Origin: Candidatus Bathyarchaeota archaeon
GTDB taxonomy: Archaea; Thermoproteota; Bathyarchaeia; Bathyarchaeales; Bathycorpusculaceae
NCBI GenBank assembly: GCA_012515445.1
Contig: JAAYYI010000055.1
Span: 1-64,000 of the forward strand
Direction of reading: 5' to 3'
Length of the DNA: 64,000 bases
Shown here: one piece after another, positions 1 to 7,813 of the stretch
How the letters are laid out: every line of letters begins with the position of its first letter
How positions within the stretch are numbered: position 1 is the first letter of the stretch
Made by a program: the position numbers and the translations under genes
The notes under the pieces: model-generated
What the model saw: only the letters and a program-made list of their open reading frames with translations
The model's database searches: none
What the model was told of the DNA's origin: nothing

Positions 1-293
1 CACCATGGGACAAAAAACCACTCACCCCATCCCAACACAAACCAAAAAACAACCCAAACCAAAAAACCAAACAGCCCCCAACACCACCATGGGATGGGGA
101 AACCCTAAAGCCACCCATCCCCACAAAACAAAAAAAGCCCAACTACAAACCACACCATTTTTTGATCCACTGATAAAGACCGAAAATGGTGTTACAGAGT
201 ATAACACTGTTTAAGGCGAAGATCATCTAGATTGCGCAAACGATATATTCGCCAGTTCCCTACTCGATTTGCATCAAGGGAAAGGCAACCACT
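1..293. other. AC-rich intergenic region upstream of the homocysteine genes
   Basis: The first 180 bases are strongly A/C-rich on the plus strand. They hold an ORF (5-214) of low complexity, rich in Thr, Pro, Lys and Gln, with no recognisable domain, which I do not call a gene. The segment CACCATGGGA near base 1 recurs near 86. A short hairpin (GTGTTA / TAACAC, 189-207) lies before the first gene. No T-run follows it, so its role is unknown. Confidence 0.4.
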
Positions 294-1802
294 TTGTCAC
301 AAGACGGCAAAACCCGAACCATAGAGGAAATCAACCAGAAAATAAAAAAAGGCGACGCACAGGTTCTCACCGCTGAGGAAATGAAGAAGCTCGTTGAGAG
401 CAGCAGCGTAGAAGTCGCGTTTAAAGAAGTAGACGTCGTCACAACAGGCACTTTTGGTGCGATGTGCAGCAGCGGCGCACTGGTGAACCTCGGCCACTCT
501 GACCCACCGATTAAAATCGACAGGGCTTGGATAAACGACGTGGAAGTCTGCCACCCCGGTGCAGCTGTCGACTTGTTCATCGGCGCCACTAACATGTCAG
601 AGAAGCACAACTACGACTACGGCGGAGGCCATGTCATTTCAGACCTCGTCGCAGGCAAAGAAGTCGAATTGCGTGCAACAGGTGTCGGCACTGATTGCTA
701 TCCGCGCACCTCAGTTAAAACTACCATCACAAAAGATGATCTTAACCAGTTCATGCTACTTAACTTCCGAAACTGCTACCAGCGCTATAACTGCGCTGTG
801 AACAGCAGTGACGAAGTCATCTACACTTATATGAGTAAACTCTTGCCTCGACTCCGCAATGCTACATACTCGGGTGCAGGCGAACTCAACCCGCTCATGA
901 ATGACCCCAATTATGAAACGATCGGTTTAGGAACCCGCATCTTTCTAGGCGGCGGACAAGGCTATGTGATAGGTGAAGGTACCCAGCATAGCCCAAAAAG
1001 CCTCAACGGCACACTCATGGTTAAAGGCGACGCAAAGCAGATGTCGCCTGAGTTCCTGCAGGGCGCCAGCTTCACAAAGTACGGTACATCCATGTACGTC
1101 GGACTCGGCATACCAATCCCAATGCTCAACATTGGTTTAGCTAAGAAAACCGCTATCCGCGACAGCGAAATCCTCACCGACATAGTAGACTACAGTGCAC
1201 CTAGACGTGATAGGCCCAAATTCGGTCAAGTCAGCTACAGAGACCTCAAATCCGGCAGCATAACGATCAACGGCAAAAAAGTCCGCGTTTCCTCGCTGTC
1301 AAGCCTGAAAATGGCAAAGAAGGTCTCATCTACACTCAAAGAGTGGATCGAAGAGGGCACATTTACCCTGACTGCGCCTATCGAGCGGTTACCAACTAAC
1401 ACCGTGTGCAGAGCTATGCGCCAGACAGAGGAAATACCCTTCGTGGTCAGCGTAATGCATCCAGCGGTAACATGCACAGAAGACGAAGATATACGCGCCA
1501 TCGCCACACGCATAGTTACCAAATCAGTCAACCATATCGTCGTAATAGACGAGGCGGGCAAACTCAAAGGCATAGTTACCTCATGGGACATAACCCGCGC
1601 TATGGCAGAAGGCAAAAAGGCACTCGCGGACATCGAAACCCACAACGTCTTCACCGCCAAACCTGACGAGCCGCTCGAAGTCGCCTCTAAACGGTTAGCG
1701 CAGCATAACATCTCAGCCCTTCCAGTGATTGATATAGAAAGAAAAGTGCTTGGCATAATAACCTCAGAGGACGTAGCTAAACTTCTCGGGAGGAGAAACT
1801 AA
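294..1802 (+). CDS. Homocysteine biosynthesis protein, DUF39 with two C-terminal CBS domains
   Basis: 502 aa, starting at TTG. Residues about 20-370 match the DUF39 family, with conserved-looking cysteines in GAMCSS (C58), VEVCHPG (C86) and TDCYPR (C135). Residues about 385-500 form a CBS pair. Family knowledge: in Methanosarcina acetivorans and in Desulfovibrio, DUF39 proteins are needed to convert aspartate semialdehyde to homocysteine by a sulfur-transfer route that does not need O-acylhomoserine. The next gene overlaps it by one base and encodes the NIL-ferredoxin partner, which strongly supports this role. The CBS pair may sense a nucleotide or S-adenosyl ligand; that is inference. Confidence 0.88.
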   Translation: MSQDGKTRTIEEINQKIKKGDAQVLTAEEMKKLVESSSVEVAFKEVDVVTTGTFGAMCSSGALVNLGHSDPPIKIDRAWINDVEVCHPGAAVDLFIGATNMSEKHNYDYGGGHVISDLVAGKEVELRATGVGTDCYPRTSVKTTITKDDLNQFMLLNFRNCYQRYNCAVNSSDEVIYTYMSKLLPRLRNATYSGAGELNPLMNDPNYETIGLGTRIFLGGGQGYVIGEGTQHSPKSLNGTLMVKGDAKQMSPEFLQGASFTKYGTSMYVGLGIPIPMLNIGLAKKTAIRDSEILTDIVDYSAPRRDRPKFGQVSYRDLKSGSITINGKKVRVSSLSSLKMAKKVSSTLKEWIEEGTFTLTAPIERLPTNTVCRAMRQTEEIPFVVSVMHPAVTCTEDEDIRAIATRIVTKSVNHIVVIDEAGKLKGIVTSWDITRAMAEGKKALADIETHNVFTAKPDEPLEVASKRLAQHNISALPVIDIERKVLGIITSEDVAKLLGRRN

Positions 1803-2227
1803 TGGGAAGAATTCTTATCCGCTTCAGCGAAGAACAAGTCTCAGAACCCATCGCCTCGCAGATCATCATCGAATACAAGGTACCAATGGCTATCCTCTCG
1901 GCGCACATCAACAACAAAGGCGGAGAAATCCTAGTCGAAGTTCCAGATACCATGCAGGAGCAAGTGGTCGAAGCCTTCCGCAAAAGAGGCGTTACCACCA
2001 TGGTGCCCAAACTTATCGAGGTAGACAGCGAAAAATGCTTCAGCTGCGGCACCTGCATCGCGCTATGCCCAGTAGAAGCAATCAAGACTGATAAAGATCA
2101 CACCGTCCAGTTCGATAAAGAGAAATGCCTCGGAAGCACCTGCAGCATCTGCGTCGACGCATGCCCAGCCAGAGCCATAAAGTCCGTTAAAGCCAACGGC
2201 AACGAAAACAGAGATAAAAAAAGTTGA
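1802..2227 (+). CDS. NIL-domain ferredoxin of the homocysteine module
   Basis: 141 aa. Residues 1-75 form an NIL (ferredoxin-like, ACT-related) domain. Residues about 78-130 carry two 4Fe-4S motifs, CFSCGTCIALCP and a second one with CSICVDACP. Family knowledge: this fusion is the electron or sulfur-transfer partner of DUF39 in homocysteine synthesis, and an NIL domain also occurs in methionine transporters. Its ATG overlaps the stop of the DUF39 gene, and its stop overlaps the next start, so the three genes form one transcript with coupled translation. Confidence 0.88.
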   Translation: MGRILIRFSEEQVSEPIASQIIIEYKVPMAILSAHINNKGGEILVEVPDTMQEQVVEAFRKRGVTTMVPKLIEVDSEKCFSCGTCIALCPVEAIKTDKDHTVQFDKEKCLGSTCSICVDACPARAIKSVKANGNENRDKKS

Positions 2228-2925
2228 CAAGTAAACTCATCAAAGAAGCCTACAATCTGAAAGATTCGCAGTGCACACTTATCTCCGAGAGCCAAGCCGC
2301 CATAGAAGCAGCCAAGAAATCGATCCAGCGCACCCTCTTTGAACTTGAACTCTACGTTAGGGCTAATCCTAAATTTCTCTATACTTTAATCCCGATTCCA
2401 GCGCCGGAGAACCCGCTTATCGCCAAGATGATGGCTGATGCAGCGCAGCAAGCTGACGTTGGACCAATGGCGGCGGTTGCAGGAGCCATCGCAGACCTAG
2501 CGGTCGAGGCTATGCTTAGAACAGGCTGCCAAGTTGCGGTGGTAGAGAACGGCGGCGAAATTATGGCGCAGTCAAACCAGCCTGTCGATGTAGCTGTCGC
2601 TGCAGGAGAGGAGCCGCTTTCTAAAAGATTCGGTTTTCGGTTGACTGAGTTCCCGATTGGGGTGGCGACGAGTTCAGGACGTTTTAGTCACGCGCTTAGT
2701 TTTGGAGACGCTGAGGCGGCAACTGTTTTCTGCAAAAACGCCTCCATCGCTGATGCTGCGGCTACTGCGGTGGGTAACGTGGTTAAGGGCGAAGATACGC
2801 AGGCAGGCATACAAGCAGGCATCAAAAGAGGCCTATCGATTGAAGGTGTCGAAGGCGTAATGATAATCTACAGAGGCGAAGTCGGAACAGCCGGCAAAAT
2901 ACCGCAGATAATAAAAATTATTTAG
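2224..2925 (+). CDS. UPF0280 / COG2122 ApbE-like protein of the homocysteine module
   Basis: 233 aa. The start is TTG, overlapping the previous stop (TTGA). The segments RANPKFLYTLIPI, GPMAAVAGAIADLA and VENGGEI are typical of the UPF0280/COG2122 family, distantly related to the flavin transferase ApbE. Family knowledge: comparative and mutant-fitness work links COG2122 with DUF39 and NIL-ferredoxin in homocysteine formation, which this overlapping three-gene layout supports. The exact reaction is not established. The 3' end overlaps a convergent small gene (2918-3088) by 8 bases. Confidence 0.85.
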   Translation: MTSKLIKEAYNLKDSQCTLISESQAAIEAAKKSIQRTLFELELYVRANPKFLYTLIPIPAPENPLIAKMMADAAQQADVGPMAAVAGAIADLAVEAMLRTGCQVAVVENGGEIMAQSNQPVDVAVAAGEEPLSKRFGFRLTEFPIGVATSSGRFSHALSFGDAEAATVFCKNASIADAAATAVGNVVKGEDTQAGIQAGIKRGLSIEGVEGVMIIYRGEVGTAGKIPQIIKII

Positions 2926-3088
2926 CTTTTGTCTTTCTTATTGATGGCGCAAACAGCAGACCGAAAGCTACACCTAAAGCGATGCCTGCGCCGACGTTAC
3001 CGAATAAGCTGCCGAATACTGCGCCTAAAGCAGTGCCAAAAACCAGACCCAATCCCGCAACTGATACGAGTTCCTGTTTTGGAGTCAA
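2918..3088 (-). CDS. Small glycine-rich membrane protein, 56 aa
   Basis: TTG start at 3088 with a strong GGAGGTGA ribosome binding site just upstream. The product is a hydrophobic segment of about 40 residues full of Gly and Ala at short intervals (pattern GxxxG, GAxxG), ending in the basic tail RKTKAK. This suggests one or two tightly packed helices in the membrane (glycine-zipper-like). It lies 13 bases downstream of the winged-helix regulator on the same strand, so the two are probably co-transcribed. The function is unknown. Confidence 0.65.
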   Translation of the reverse strand: MTPKQELVSVAGLGLVFGTALGAVFGSLFGNVGAGIALGVAFGLLFAPSIRKTKAK

Positions 3089-3101
3089 CTACTTCACCTC
3101 C

Positions 3102-3542
3102 TCAAACAGCTGCCAAGTTGTACCTGCAGCAATCATAAAACGGCATAATCACAGCCCACAACATGACCTCAACGCCCAAGTAAGCGGCTGCAACTATACC
3201 GATGCCCCAAAGGAGAATGTTGCCAAAGGTTGCTCCTGCGCGTTTCTTTTGAAAAAGGGCGACTCTGCCGTAGGAGGCAGTTTTCAGTAGGAGATTGTAG
3301 GCGTCTTTTCCGATGCTTGTTAACTCGTACTTGCCCTGACGTTGTGTGATGAACGGCGCTAATTCGCGCAGGTGATAGGATAATGTTGGGCTGTCAGGGG
3401 TTTTGGTGGCGTTTAGGATGTCCGTGAATTTTATGCCTCTTTTTTCGCCGATGAGCCGGAGTATGTCACGTCTTTTTTGGTTTTCAAGCGCTTTAAAGAT
3501 ACCTTGTTCGAAGTTATCGTTCGCATCGTTTCTCTCTGCCAT
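3102..3542 (-). CDS. Winged-helix transcriptional regulator with C-terminal membrane segment
   Basis: 146 aa from the ATG at 3542, which has GAGG at good spacing. An in-frame TTG at 3557 would add five residues. Residues about 10-85 form an ArsR-like winged helix (LENQKRRDILRLIGE, then TLSYHLREL as recognition helix). A hydrophobic stretch near residues 108-130 (NILLWGIGIVAAAYLGV) is probably a membrane helix. Membrane-tethered one-component regulators of this type are common in archaea. A perfect 10-bp inverted repeat 60-85 bases upstream is a candidate autoregulatory site. Confidence 0.8.
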   Translation of the reverse strand: MAERNDANDNFEQGIFKALENQKRRDILRLIGEKRGIKFTDILNATKTPDSPTLSYHLRELAPFITQRQGKYELTSIGKDAYNLLLKTASYGRVALFQKKRAGATFGNILLWGIGIVAAAYLGVEVMLWAVIMPFYDCCRYNLAAV

Positions 3543-3603
3543 CTTTTTCATCCTCAAATAATTTAATGCGGCAGGTGAAGATAAGCAGCTATGTGTGCCA
3601 TGT

Positions 3604-3627
3604 TTTAGTAAAAACTTTTTTACTAAA
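3604..3627. promoter_or_regulatory. Perfect inverted repeat, candidate operator
   Basis: TTTAGTAAAA (3604-3613) and TTTTACTAAA (3618-3627) are exact reverse complements with a 4-base spacer. The site lies between the divergent winged-helix gene and the coiled-coil gene, and directly precedes copy 1 of the dispersed repeat. A homodimeric winged-helix protein could bind it; this is inference. Confidence 0.5.
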
Positions 3628-3633
3628 GAATCG

Positions 3634-3770
3634 TTGTAGAATCACCCACAACCAACCAGCAACGCATCCCAGACGCCGAAGCCTAAACAGAAAAAAATGC
3701 CAAATTCGCTGGAAGAAGAAGAGTAAGGCGGCTGCTGCCTTCTTCTTCTAATTTGAAAATTTTTTTCAGC
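3634..3770 (+). repeat. Dispersed structured element, copy 1
   Basis: Shares with the other copies the 5' block TTGTAGA...CCACAACCAACCAGCAA and the 3' hairpin made of a GAAGAAGA arm, a GC-rich core (AGGC/GCCT) and a TCTTCTTC arm, followed by AATTTGAAAATTTTTTT. The middle is diverged. The hairpin core differs from the other copies yet still pairs. See the separate finding. Confidence 0.7.
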
Positions 3771-3842
3771 AAGCTGTGCGTAAATCAAAAGACACCCCAA
3801 CCGCTAAACCCCAACGCTACACATAGCCTGATTGTCACGCAA

Positions 3843-5558
3843 ATGACACATAACCCAGCAGCAGACACCATCTTCGTAGAGTACGATACGACTCCCCCAG
3901 CACAGCGACCGCAAACCAAAAAACCGATCAGCATCGACGAAATTGCCGAAACCTTCCAGAGCGTGGCAGAAGACATCCAAGAAATCGGTAAATTAACCAA
4001 CCAAGAGAACAGCTTTGTAGCTGATTTTATCAAATCACTAAAAATCAATATGGAGCCATGGATAAACCAAATCGAGGTCTCATCCGCCATTATCCCAATT
4101 GACTACGGCATAGTCAGTCAAGCGTTTATTCATCCCAACGCGCAGCTTGAACTCGTTTACCCCGACGGCCACCATGGCAACGTAGACTTAAGCGAGGCCA
4201 AACACCGCGATTTAATGATGGCTGTCTTCGACGATGTTGTCCAAAAATTTGAGGCGCTAACTCTGGAAATAGCGGAAGCGAGACTTCATCTTAAACCTAA
4301 AGTTGTCGAGACACCGAAAATCGAAGCCCCAGCACCTCCAGTTACAGTTATGCCAGAACTCACGCAGGTGCCTGTTCCTGTTGCCATTCCAGAACCAGTA
4401 AAGACACCAGAGATTATACTCCCTCCAACCCCAATAGAACCAGAGCCAGAGCCCCTAGCGGAACCGCTACAGGCAGAAGAGTCACAGCCCCCACAATTCG
4501 ACCCAACCGAGCAACTTGCAGACCGAAACGCCAAGATCGAAGCCATCACTACAGAAACCCTCACATACCTCGAAATGCTAGGCGGCGAAGTCTTCGAGCA
4601 GGAACCCGTCAGCAAATACTTCGACGACTGGATGGTGAACCTCCGCCAAACAATCCTAAGCTTCGAATCGAACCCTACTATAGGCGCAGACGAGGGCTTC
4701 AATGCAGCGTACAACAAGATTTTCGGCGAAATCCAAGAGGAACTCGATAACCGAGTCGCACTGGAGGGCGATATGGCAGTGTCATACCGAACGCTGGTTG
4801 AGAATCGCTACTTGCTCAACAAAATCGACGAGGAACACGCTAAACAGACACAGCAATTCGTCGAGAAGGGCGCAAGCAACATTGAAACTCTGATGCATAG
4901 CATGGCAAACATCGAGAAAGAGCTTGCAGAAGCTGTAGCAATTAAAGTGAGCTACCTCCACCCCATGCAGCTGATGGCTAAAGACCAGAAAGTCAACGAA
5001 CTAAGACAGAAACTAAACTCAGCTAAGAAGCGACTTGCGCTGGCAATCGGTTCATCGTCCACTGACATTGGCAAAGCAGGCGACACAGAATCCCAGTTTG
5101 AAACGCAAATGAAGATGCTTGAAGCAAAACGAAAAGTCGCCATGGACCTGCTAAACAAAGAAGTTGACGAGTTAGCTAACCAGATCGCCGGGTTGAAAAT
5201 GGCTAAGACAAGCAACCCCCTAAGGAAAGTCACATTACAAAATCAAGTTTTCGATTTAGAAGTAAAGCTGTTTAATGCTAAAAAGAGACAGCAGCTAGCC
5301 GAACAAAGCTCTTCTGACGAAATCCAGAAACTCCGAGCGGAATATGAGCAAAAGAAGAAAGAGGCACTGGGTAAAGTTGAGACGCTCGAAAAGGATATCG
5401 CCACTAAAGCGGTGGATAACTCTGCGGGGGTTAGAAAAGACGCCGCCGCCGCTTTAGCTAAGGCAGTTAAGGAGCTTTCGGATAAAAAACTGATGGCGCC
5501 GTGGACAGACACGACTACTTTGGCATCAGCAGGGCAGGAAGATACCGCTCGAAGCTAA
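3843..5558 (+). CDS. Proline-rich, coiled-coil protein of unknown function
   Basis: 571 aa from the ATG at 3843. Longer upstream reading (TTG 3753) would run into the repeat element and is unlikely. The N-terminal ~170 residues are globular and acidic. Residues about 175-235 are Pro/Glu-rich (PPPV, PEPVKTPE, EPEPEPLAEP) and likely extended. From about residue 240 to the end the protein is mostly charged helix with heptad character (KVNELRQKLNSAKKRLAL, LEAKRKVAMDLLNKEVDEL), so a long coiled coil is expected. There is no signal peptide or membrane helix. I recognise no family; a structural or scaffolding role is only a guess. Confidence 0.7.
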   Translation: MTHNPAADTIFVEYDTTPPAQRPQTKKPISIDEIAETFQSVAEDIQEIGKLTNQENSFVADFIKSLKINMEPWINQIEVSSAIIPIDYGIVSQAFIHPNAQLELVYPDGHHGNVDLSEAKHRDLMMAVFDDVVQKFEALTLEIAEARLHLKPKVVETPKIEAPAPPVTVMPELTQVPVPVAIPEPVKTPEIILPPTPIEPEPEPLAEPLQAEESQPPQFDPTEQLADRNAKIEAITTETLTYLEMLGGEVFEQEPVSKYFDDWMVNLRQTILSFESNPTIGADEGFNAAYNKIFGEIQEELDNRVALEGDMAVSYRTLVENRYLLNKIDEEHAKQTQQFVEKGASNIETLMHSMANIEKELAEAVAIKVSYLHPMQLMAKDQKVNELRQKLNSAKKRLALAIGSSSTDIGKAGDTESQFETQMKMLEAKRKVAMDLLNKEVDELANQIAGLKMAKTSNPLRKVTLQNQVFDLEVKLFNAKKRQQLAEQSSSDEIQKLRAEYEQKKKEALGKVETLEKDIATKAVDNSAGVRKDAAAALAKAVKELSDKKLMAPWTDTTTLASAGQEDTARS

Positions 5559-5574
5559 GCTCCAATCCGAAACG

Positions 5575-5583
5575 CTTATATTT
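5575..5583 (+). promoter_or_regulatory. TATA box of the aromatic operon
   Basis: CTTATATTT preceded by an A/G-rich BRE-like GAAACG. About 25 bases downstream puts the transcription start near 5605, only some 12 bases before the ATG of the leader ORF. Confidence 0.6.
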
Positions 5584-5617
5584 GCATTAGGGAGAAATCT
5601 TTGGCAGGTCGAAGCAA

Positions 5618-5701
5618 ATGTCAGATGCCAAAATTGTAAACGGCAATGATTGGTTCTATAGCTTCGGCTACGGCTTTTATTATTTCGGTTATTTTACTTA
5701 G
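5618..5701 (+). CDS. Aromatic leader peptide (27 aa), candidate attenuator
   Basis: ATG at 5618, stop TAG at 5699-5701. Eleven of the last sixteen residues are aromatic: one Trp (12), five Phe and five Tyr, including the run GFYYFGYF. AGGT lies 9 bases before the ATG. Directly after the stop codon comes a 12-bp stem (5702-5739), and 60 bases further the first structural gene of the aromatic pathway. The composition matches the end products of the operon, as in bacterial trp and phe leader peptides. Inference: ribosome progress through the Phe/Tyr/Trp codons reports tRNA charging and controls operon expression. Confidence 0.75.
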   Translation: MSDAKIVNGNDWFYSFGYGFYYFGYFT

Positions 5702-5739
5702 GCCCAGAGCTTTGCAAATTTTTGAGGAAAGTTCTGGGC
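5702..5739 (+). promoter_or_regulatory. Leader hairpin abutting the aromatic leader stop codon
   Basis: GCCCAGAGCTTT (5702-5713) pairs along its full length with AAAGTTCTGGGC (5728-5739), with one G-U pair and a 14-base loop containing TTTTTGAGG. A ribosome at the leader stop codon would cover the 5' arm. No T-run follows (GGGAAAAGGGTG), so it is not a standard archaeal terminator. It may act through polarity, mRNA stability or access to downstream initiation. Confidence 0.7.
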
Positions 5740-5761
5740 GGGAAAAGGGTGTAAAAAGCAA

Positions 5762-7006
5762 ATGACAAAACAATCCTCGCCAAAAATTATTGTTGTTAAA
5801 TTCGGCGGTTCCTCACTAGCTGATCACGAGCGGATGCTAAAAGCAGCCATGGCAGTGGTTAACGAGTCCAAAAAGGGCACAAAAATCGCTGTCGTCGTTT
5901 CAGCTATGGGTAAAACAACAGACCAGCTTTTAGCAACAGCAAAAAACACTTCGAACGGAAAACTACAGAAACACGAATTAGACGACATCCTCTCAATGGG
6001 TGAACGAACAAGCATACGCCTCTTCGCCGCTGCACTGCGAAACAACGGCGCAGACGCATGCTACTTCGACCCTATGGATGACAAATGGCCAATAATCACA
6101 GACAACGACTTCCAAAACGCCAACCCCATCGTCAAGGAATGCGAAAAAAACATCTCCCAAACCGTCTTGCCACTCGTAGAGAAAGGAACAATCCCCGTCA
6201 TCGCCGGCTTCATTGGCAAAACCAAAGACGGCAAAATAACTACCTTAGGCAGGGGCGGAAGCGACACCACAGCATTTTTGATGGGTCAAGGCATTAACGC
6301 CAACCAAATCGTGCTCGTAACCGACGCGGACGGTATCATGTCAAGCGACCCCAAACTCATCGCCCAGCCTAAACTGCTCCCAACTATAAACGTAAACACC
6401 TTGGTTGGCTTGGCGGATTCGGGTGCTAAATTCATCCACAGCAAAGCACTCAAGTACAAGCCAAAAAACATAGATGTTAAAGTGATGAGTAACAAACTCG
6501 ACGACCTAAGCCGACCAGGCACAATAATCACTGATGGCTTAGCCACCGAACTCGACGCGGAAATCGCGCATGAGACCCCGGTCGCTGAAATCACTGTAGT
6601 CGGCGAAGAACTATCAAAGAACCCGCAGGTTATCACGCAGATCGTCGAGAAAGTCAAAGAGAACTCGATGCTCATCGGCATGTCAATGAACACCAACTCA
6701 ATCATCGTCTACGTACCGCAAACAGAAAACATCACAAGTCTCTTCAACCGAATCCACGAGATCACAGTAAACAACAAAGAAACCATAGCTATGGCAGTCA
6801 AAAAAGACCTCGTATTCATCAAAACCAGCGGCGTGGGACTCGAGGAAACTCAGGGCATCATAGGTAGAATCAGCGAAGACTTAAGACTCAACGGTATAAA
6901 CATCAGCGGCATCTTAACCATCACGTCAAGTATTCTACTTTTTGTAGATTGGAACGAAAAAGAGAAAGCGCTAAAGTTAATTAAAAACGCGCTTAAAGCA
7001 CACTAG
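5762..7006 (+). CDS. Aspartate kinase
   Basis: 414 aa. N-terminal amino-acid-kinase domain with KFGGSSLAD (about residues 12-20), the GRGGSDTTAF nucleotide/aspartate motif (about residue 165) and FIHSKAL. The C-terminal ~130 residues form tandem ACT domains (VAEITVVGEEL..., VFIKTSGVGLEETQGIIGRI) that usually bind feedback amino acids. It makes aspartyl phosphate for aspartate semialdehyde, here the likely precursor for both the DKFP-type aromatic route and homocysteine. It is the first structural gene after the leader peptide. No aspartate-semialdehyde dehydrogenase gene is in this window. Confidence 0.92.
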   Translation: MTKQSSPKIIVVKFGGSSLADHERMLKAAMAVVNESKKGTKIAVVVSAMGKTTDQLLATAKNTSNGKLQKHELDDILSMGERTSIRLFAAALRNNGADACYFDPMDDKWPIITDNDFQNANPIVKECEKNISQTVLPLVEKGTIPVIAGFIGKTKDGKITTLGRGGSDTTAFLMGQGINANQIVLVTDADGIMSSDPKLIAQPKLLPTINVNTLVGLADSGAKFIHSKALKYKPKNIDVKVMSNKLDDLSRPGTIITDGLATELDAEIAHETPVAEITVVGEELSKNPQVITQIVEKVKENSMLIGMSMNTNSIIVYVPQTENITSLFNRIHEITVNNKETIAMAVKKDLVFIKTSGVGLEETQGIIGRISEDLRLNGINISGILTITSSILLFVDWNEKEKALKLIKNALKAH

Positions 7007-7009
7007 GAA

Positions 7010-7813
7010 ATGTGGGAAAGTATGAACGAAGGCAAAACACGCAGACTAAAACGGCTATTCCAAAAAGATAACCGCACAGTCATTGTCCCCATGGACCACG
7101 GAGTCACCGTCGGCCCCATAGTGGGAATAACTAACATGCAAACCATCACAGACAAACTAATCAAAGGCAAAGTAGACGCCATCCTCGTCCACAAAGGCAT
7201 CGCAAGACGCATCGACATAGACGGCGCAGGCCTAATAGTGATGCTCTCTGGCATGTCCAACCTCAGCCCCAACGTAAACGCCAAAGTCCAAGTGTGCAGC
7301 GTACAGGAAGCACTCCGCCTAGGTGCAGACGCAGTATCAGTCCACGTCAACATAGGCGCTCAAGACGAGGATAAAATGCTCGCTAACCTCGGTAAAGTCA
7401 GCGAAGAATGCGACGTCTTCGGCATCCCGCTTCTCGCAATGATGTACCCAAGGGGACCAAAAATCCAAAACGAACACGCCCTTGAGGTGGTTGCGCATGC
7501 AGCCCGTATCGGCGCAGAATTAGGCGCGGATATTATCAAAACTAACTACACCGGCAGCATAGAGAGTTTCAAGCAGGTTACTGAGAGTTGTCCAGCCCCA
7601 GTTGTAATTGCTGGTGGACCAAAATGCAAATCCCCGCAAGAAGTCCTGCAAACAACCTTTGATGCGCTAAAGGCAGGTGCAGCGGGCCTCTCGATCGGGC
7701 GAAATGTCTTCCAATGCGATAACCCGACAACCATAGCTAAAGCGCTCTCAGCGATCGTGCACGACAACGCCACAGTTGAGCAGGCAGAAAAAATCATGGG
7801 TGTTAAAGCTTGA
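7010..7813 (+). CDS. 2-amino-3,7-dideoxy-D-threo-hept-6-ulosonate (ADTH) synthase, AroA'
   Basis: 267 aa, class I FBP-aldolase-like barrel of the MJ0400 type. VIVPMDHGVTVGP (about 25-37), MYPRGPKI (about 145) and IIKTNYTGS (about 180, with the Schiff-base Lys) are characteristic, as is the phosphate-site segment GGPK. Family knowledge: it condenses 6-deoxy-5-ketofructose 1-phosphate with aspartate semialdehyde in archaea that lack DAHP synthase. The start may be ATG 7010 or ATG 7022; neither has ideal SD spacing. It lies three bases after aspartokinase and is followed by DHQ synthase II, the next pathway step. Confidence 0.9.
   Translation: MWESMNEGKTRRLKRLFQKDNRTVIVPMDHGVTVGPIVGITNMQTITDKLIKGKVDAILVHKGIARRIDIDGAGLIVMLSGMSNLSPNVNAKVQVCSVQEALRLGADAVSVHVNIGAQDEDKMLANLGKVSEECDVFGIPLLAMMYPRGPKIQNEHALEVVAHAARIGAELGADIIKTNYTGSIESFKQVTESCPAPVVIAGGPKCKSPQEVLQTTFDALKAGAAGLSIGRNVFQCDNPTTIAKALSAIVHDNATVEQAEKIMGVKA

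Noticed and set aside
5..214. Plus-strand ORF in the A/C-rich start of the window
   Set aside because: Low complexity (Thr, Pro, Lys, Gln), no RBS or domain, and the opposite strand is also open; best explained by base composition.
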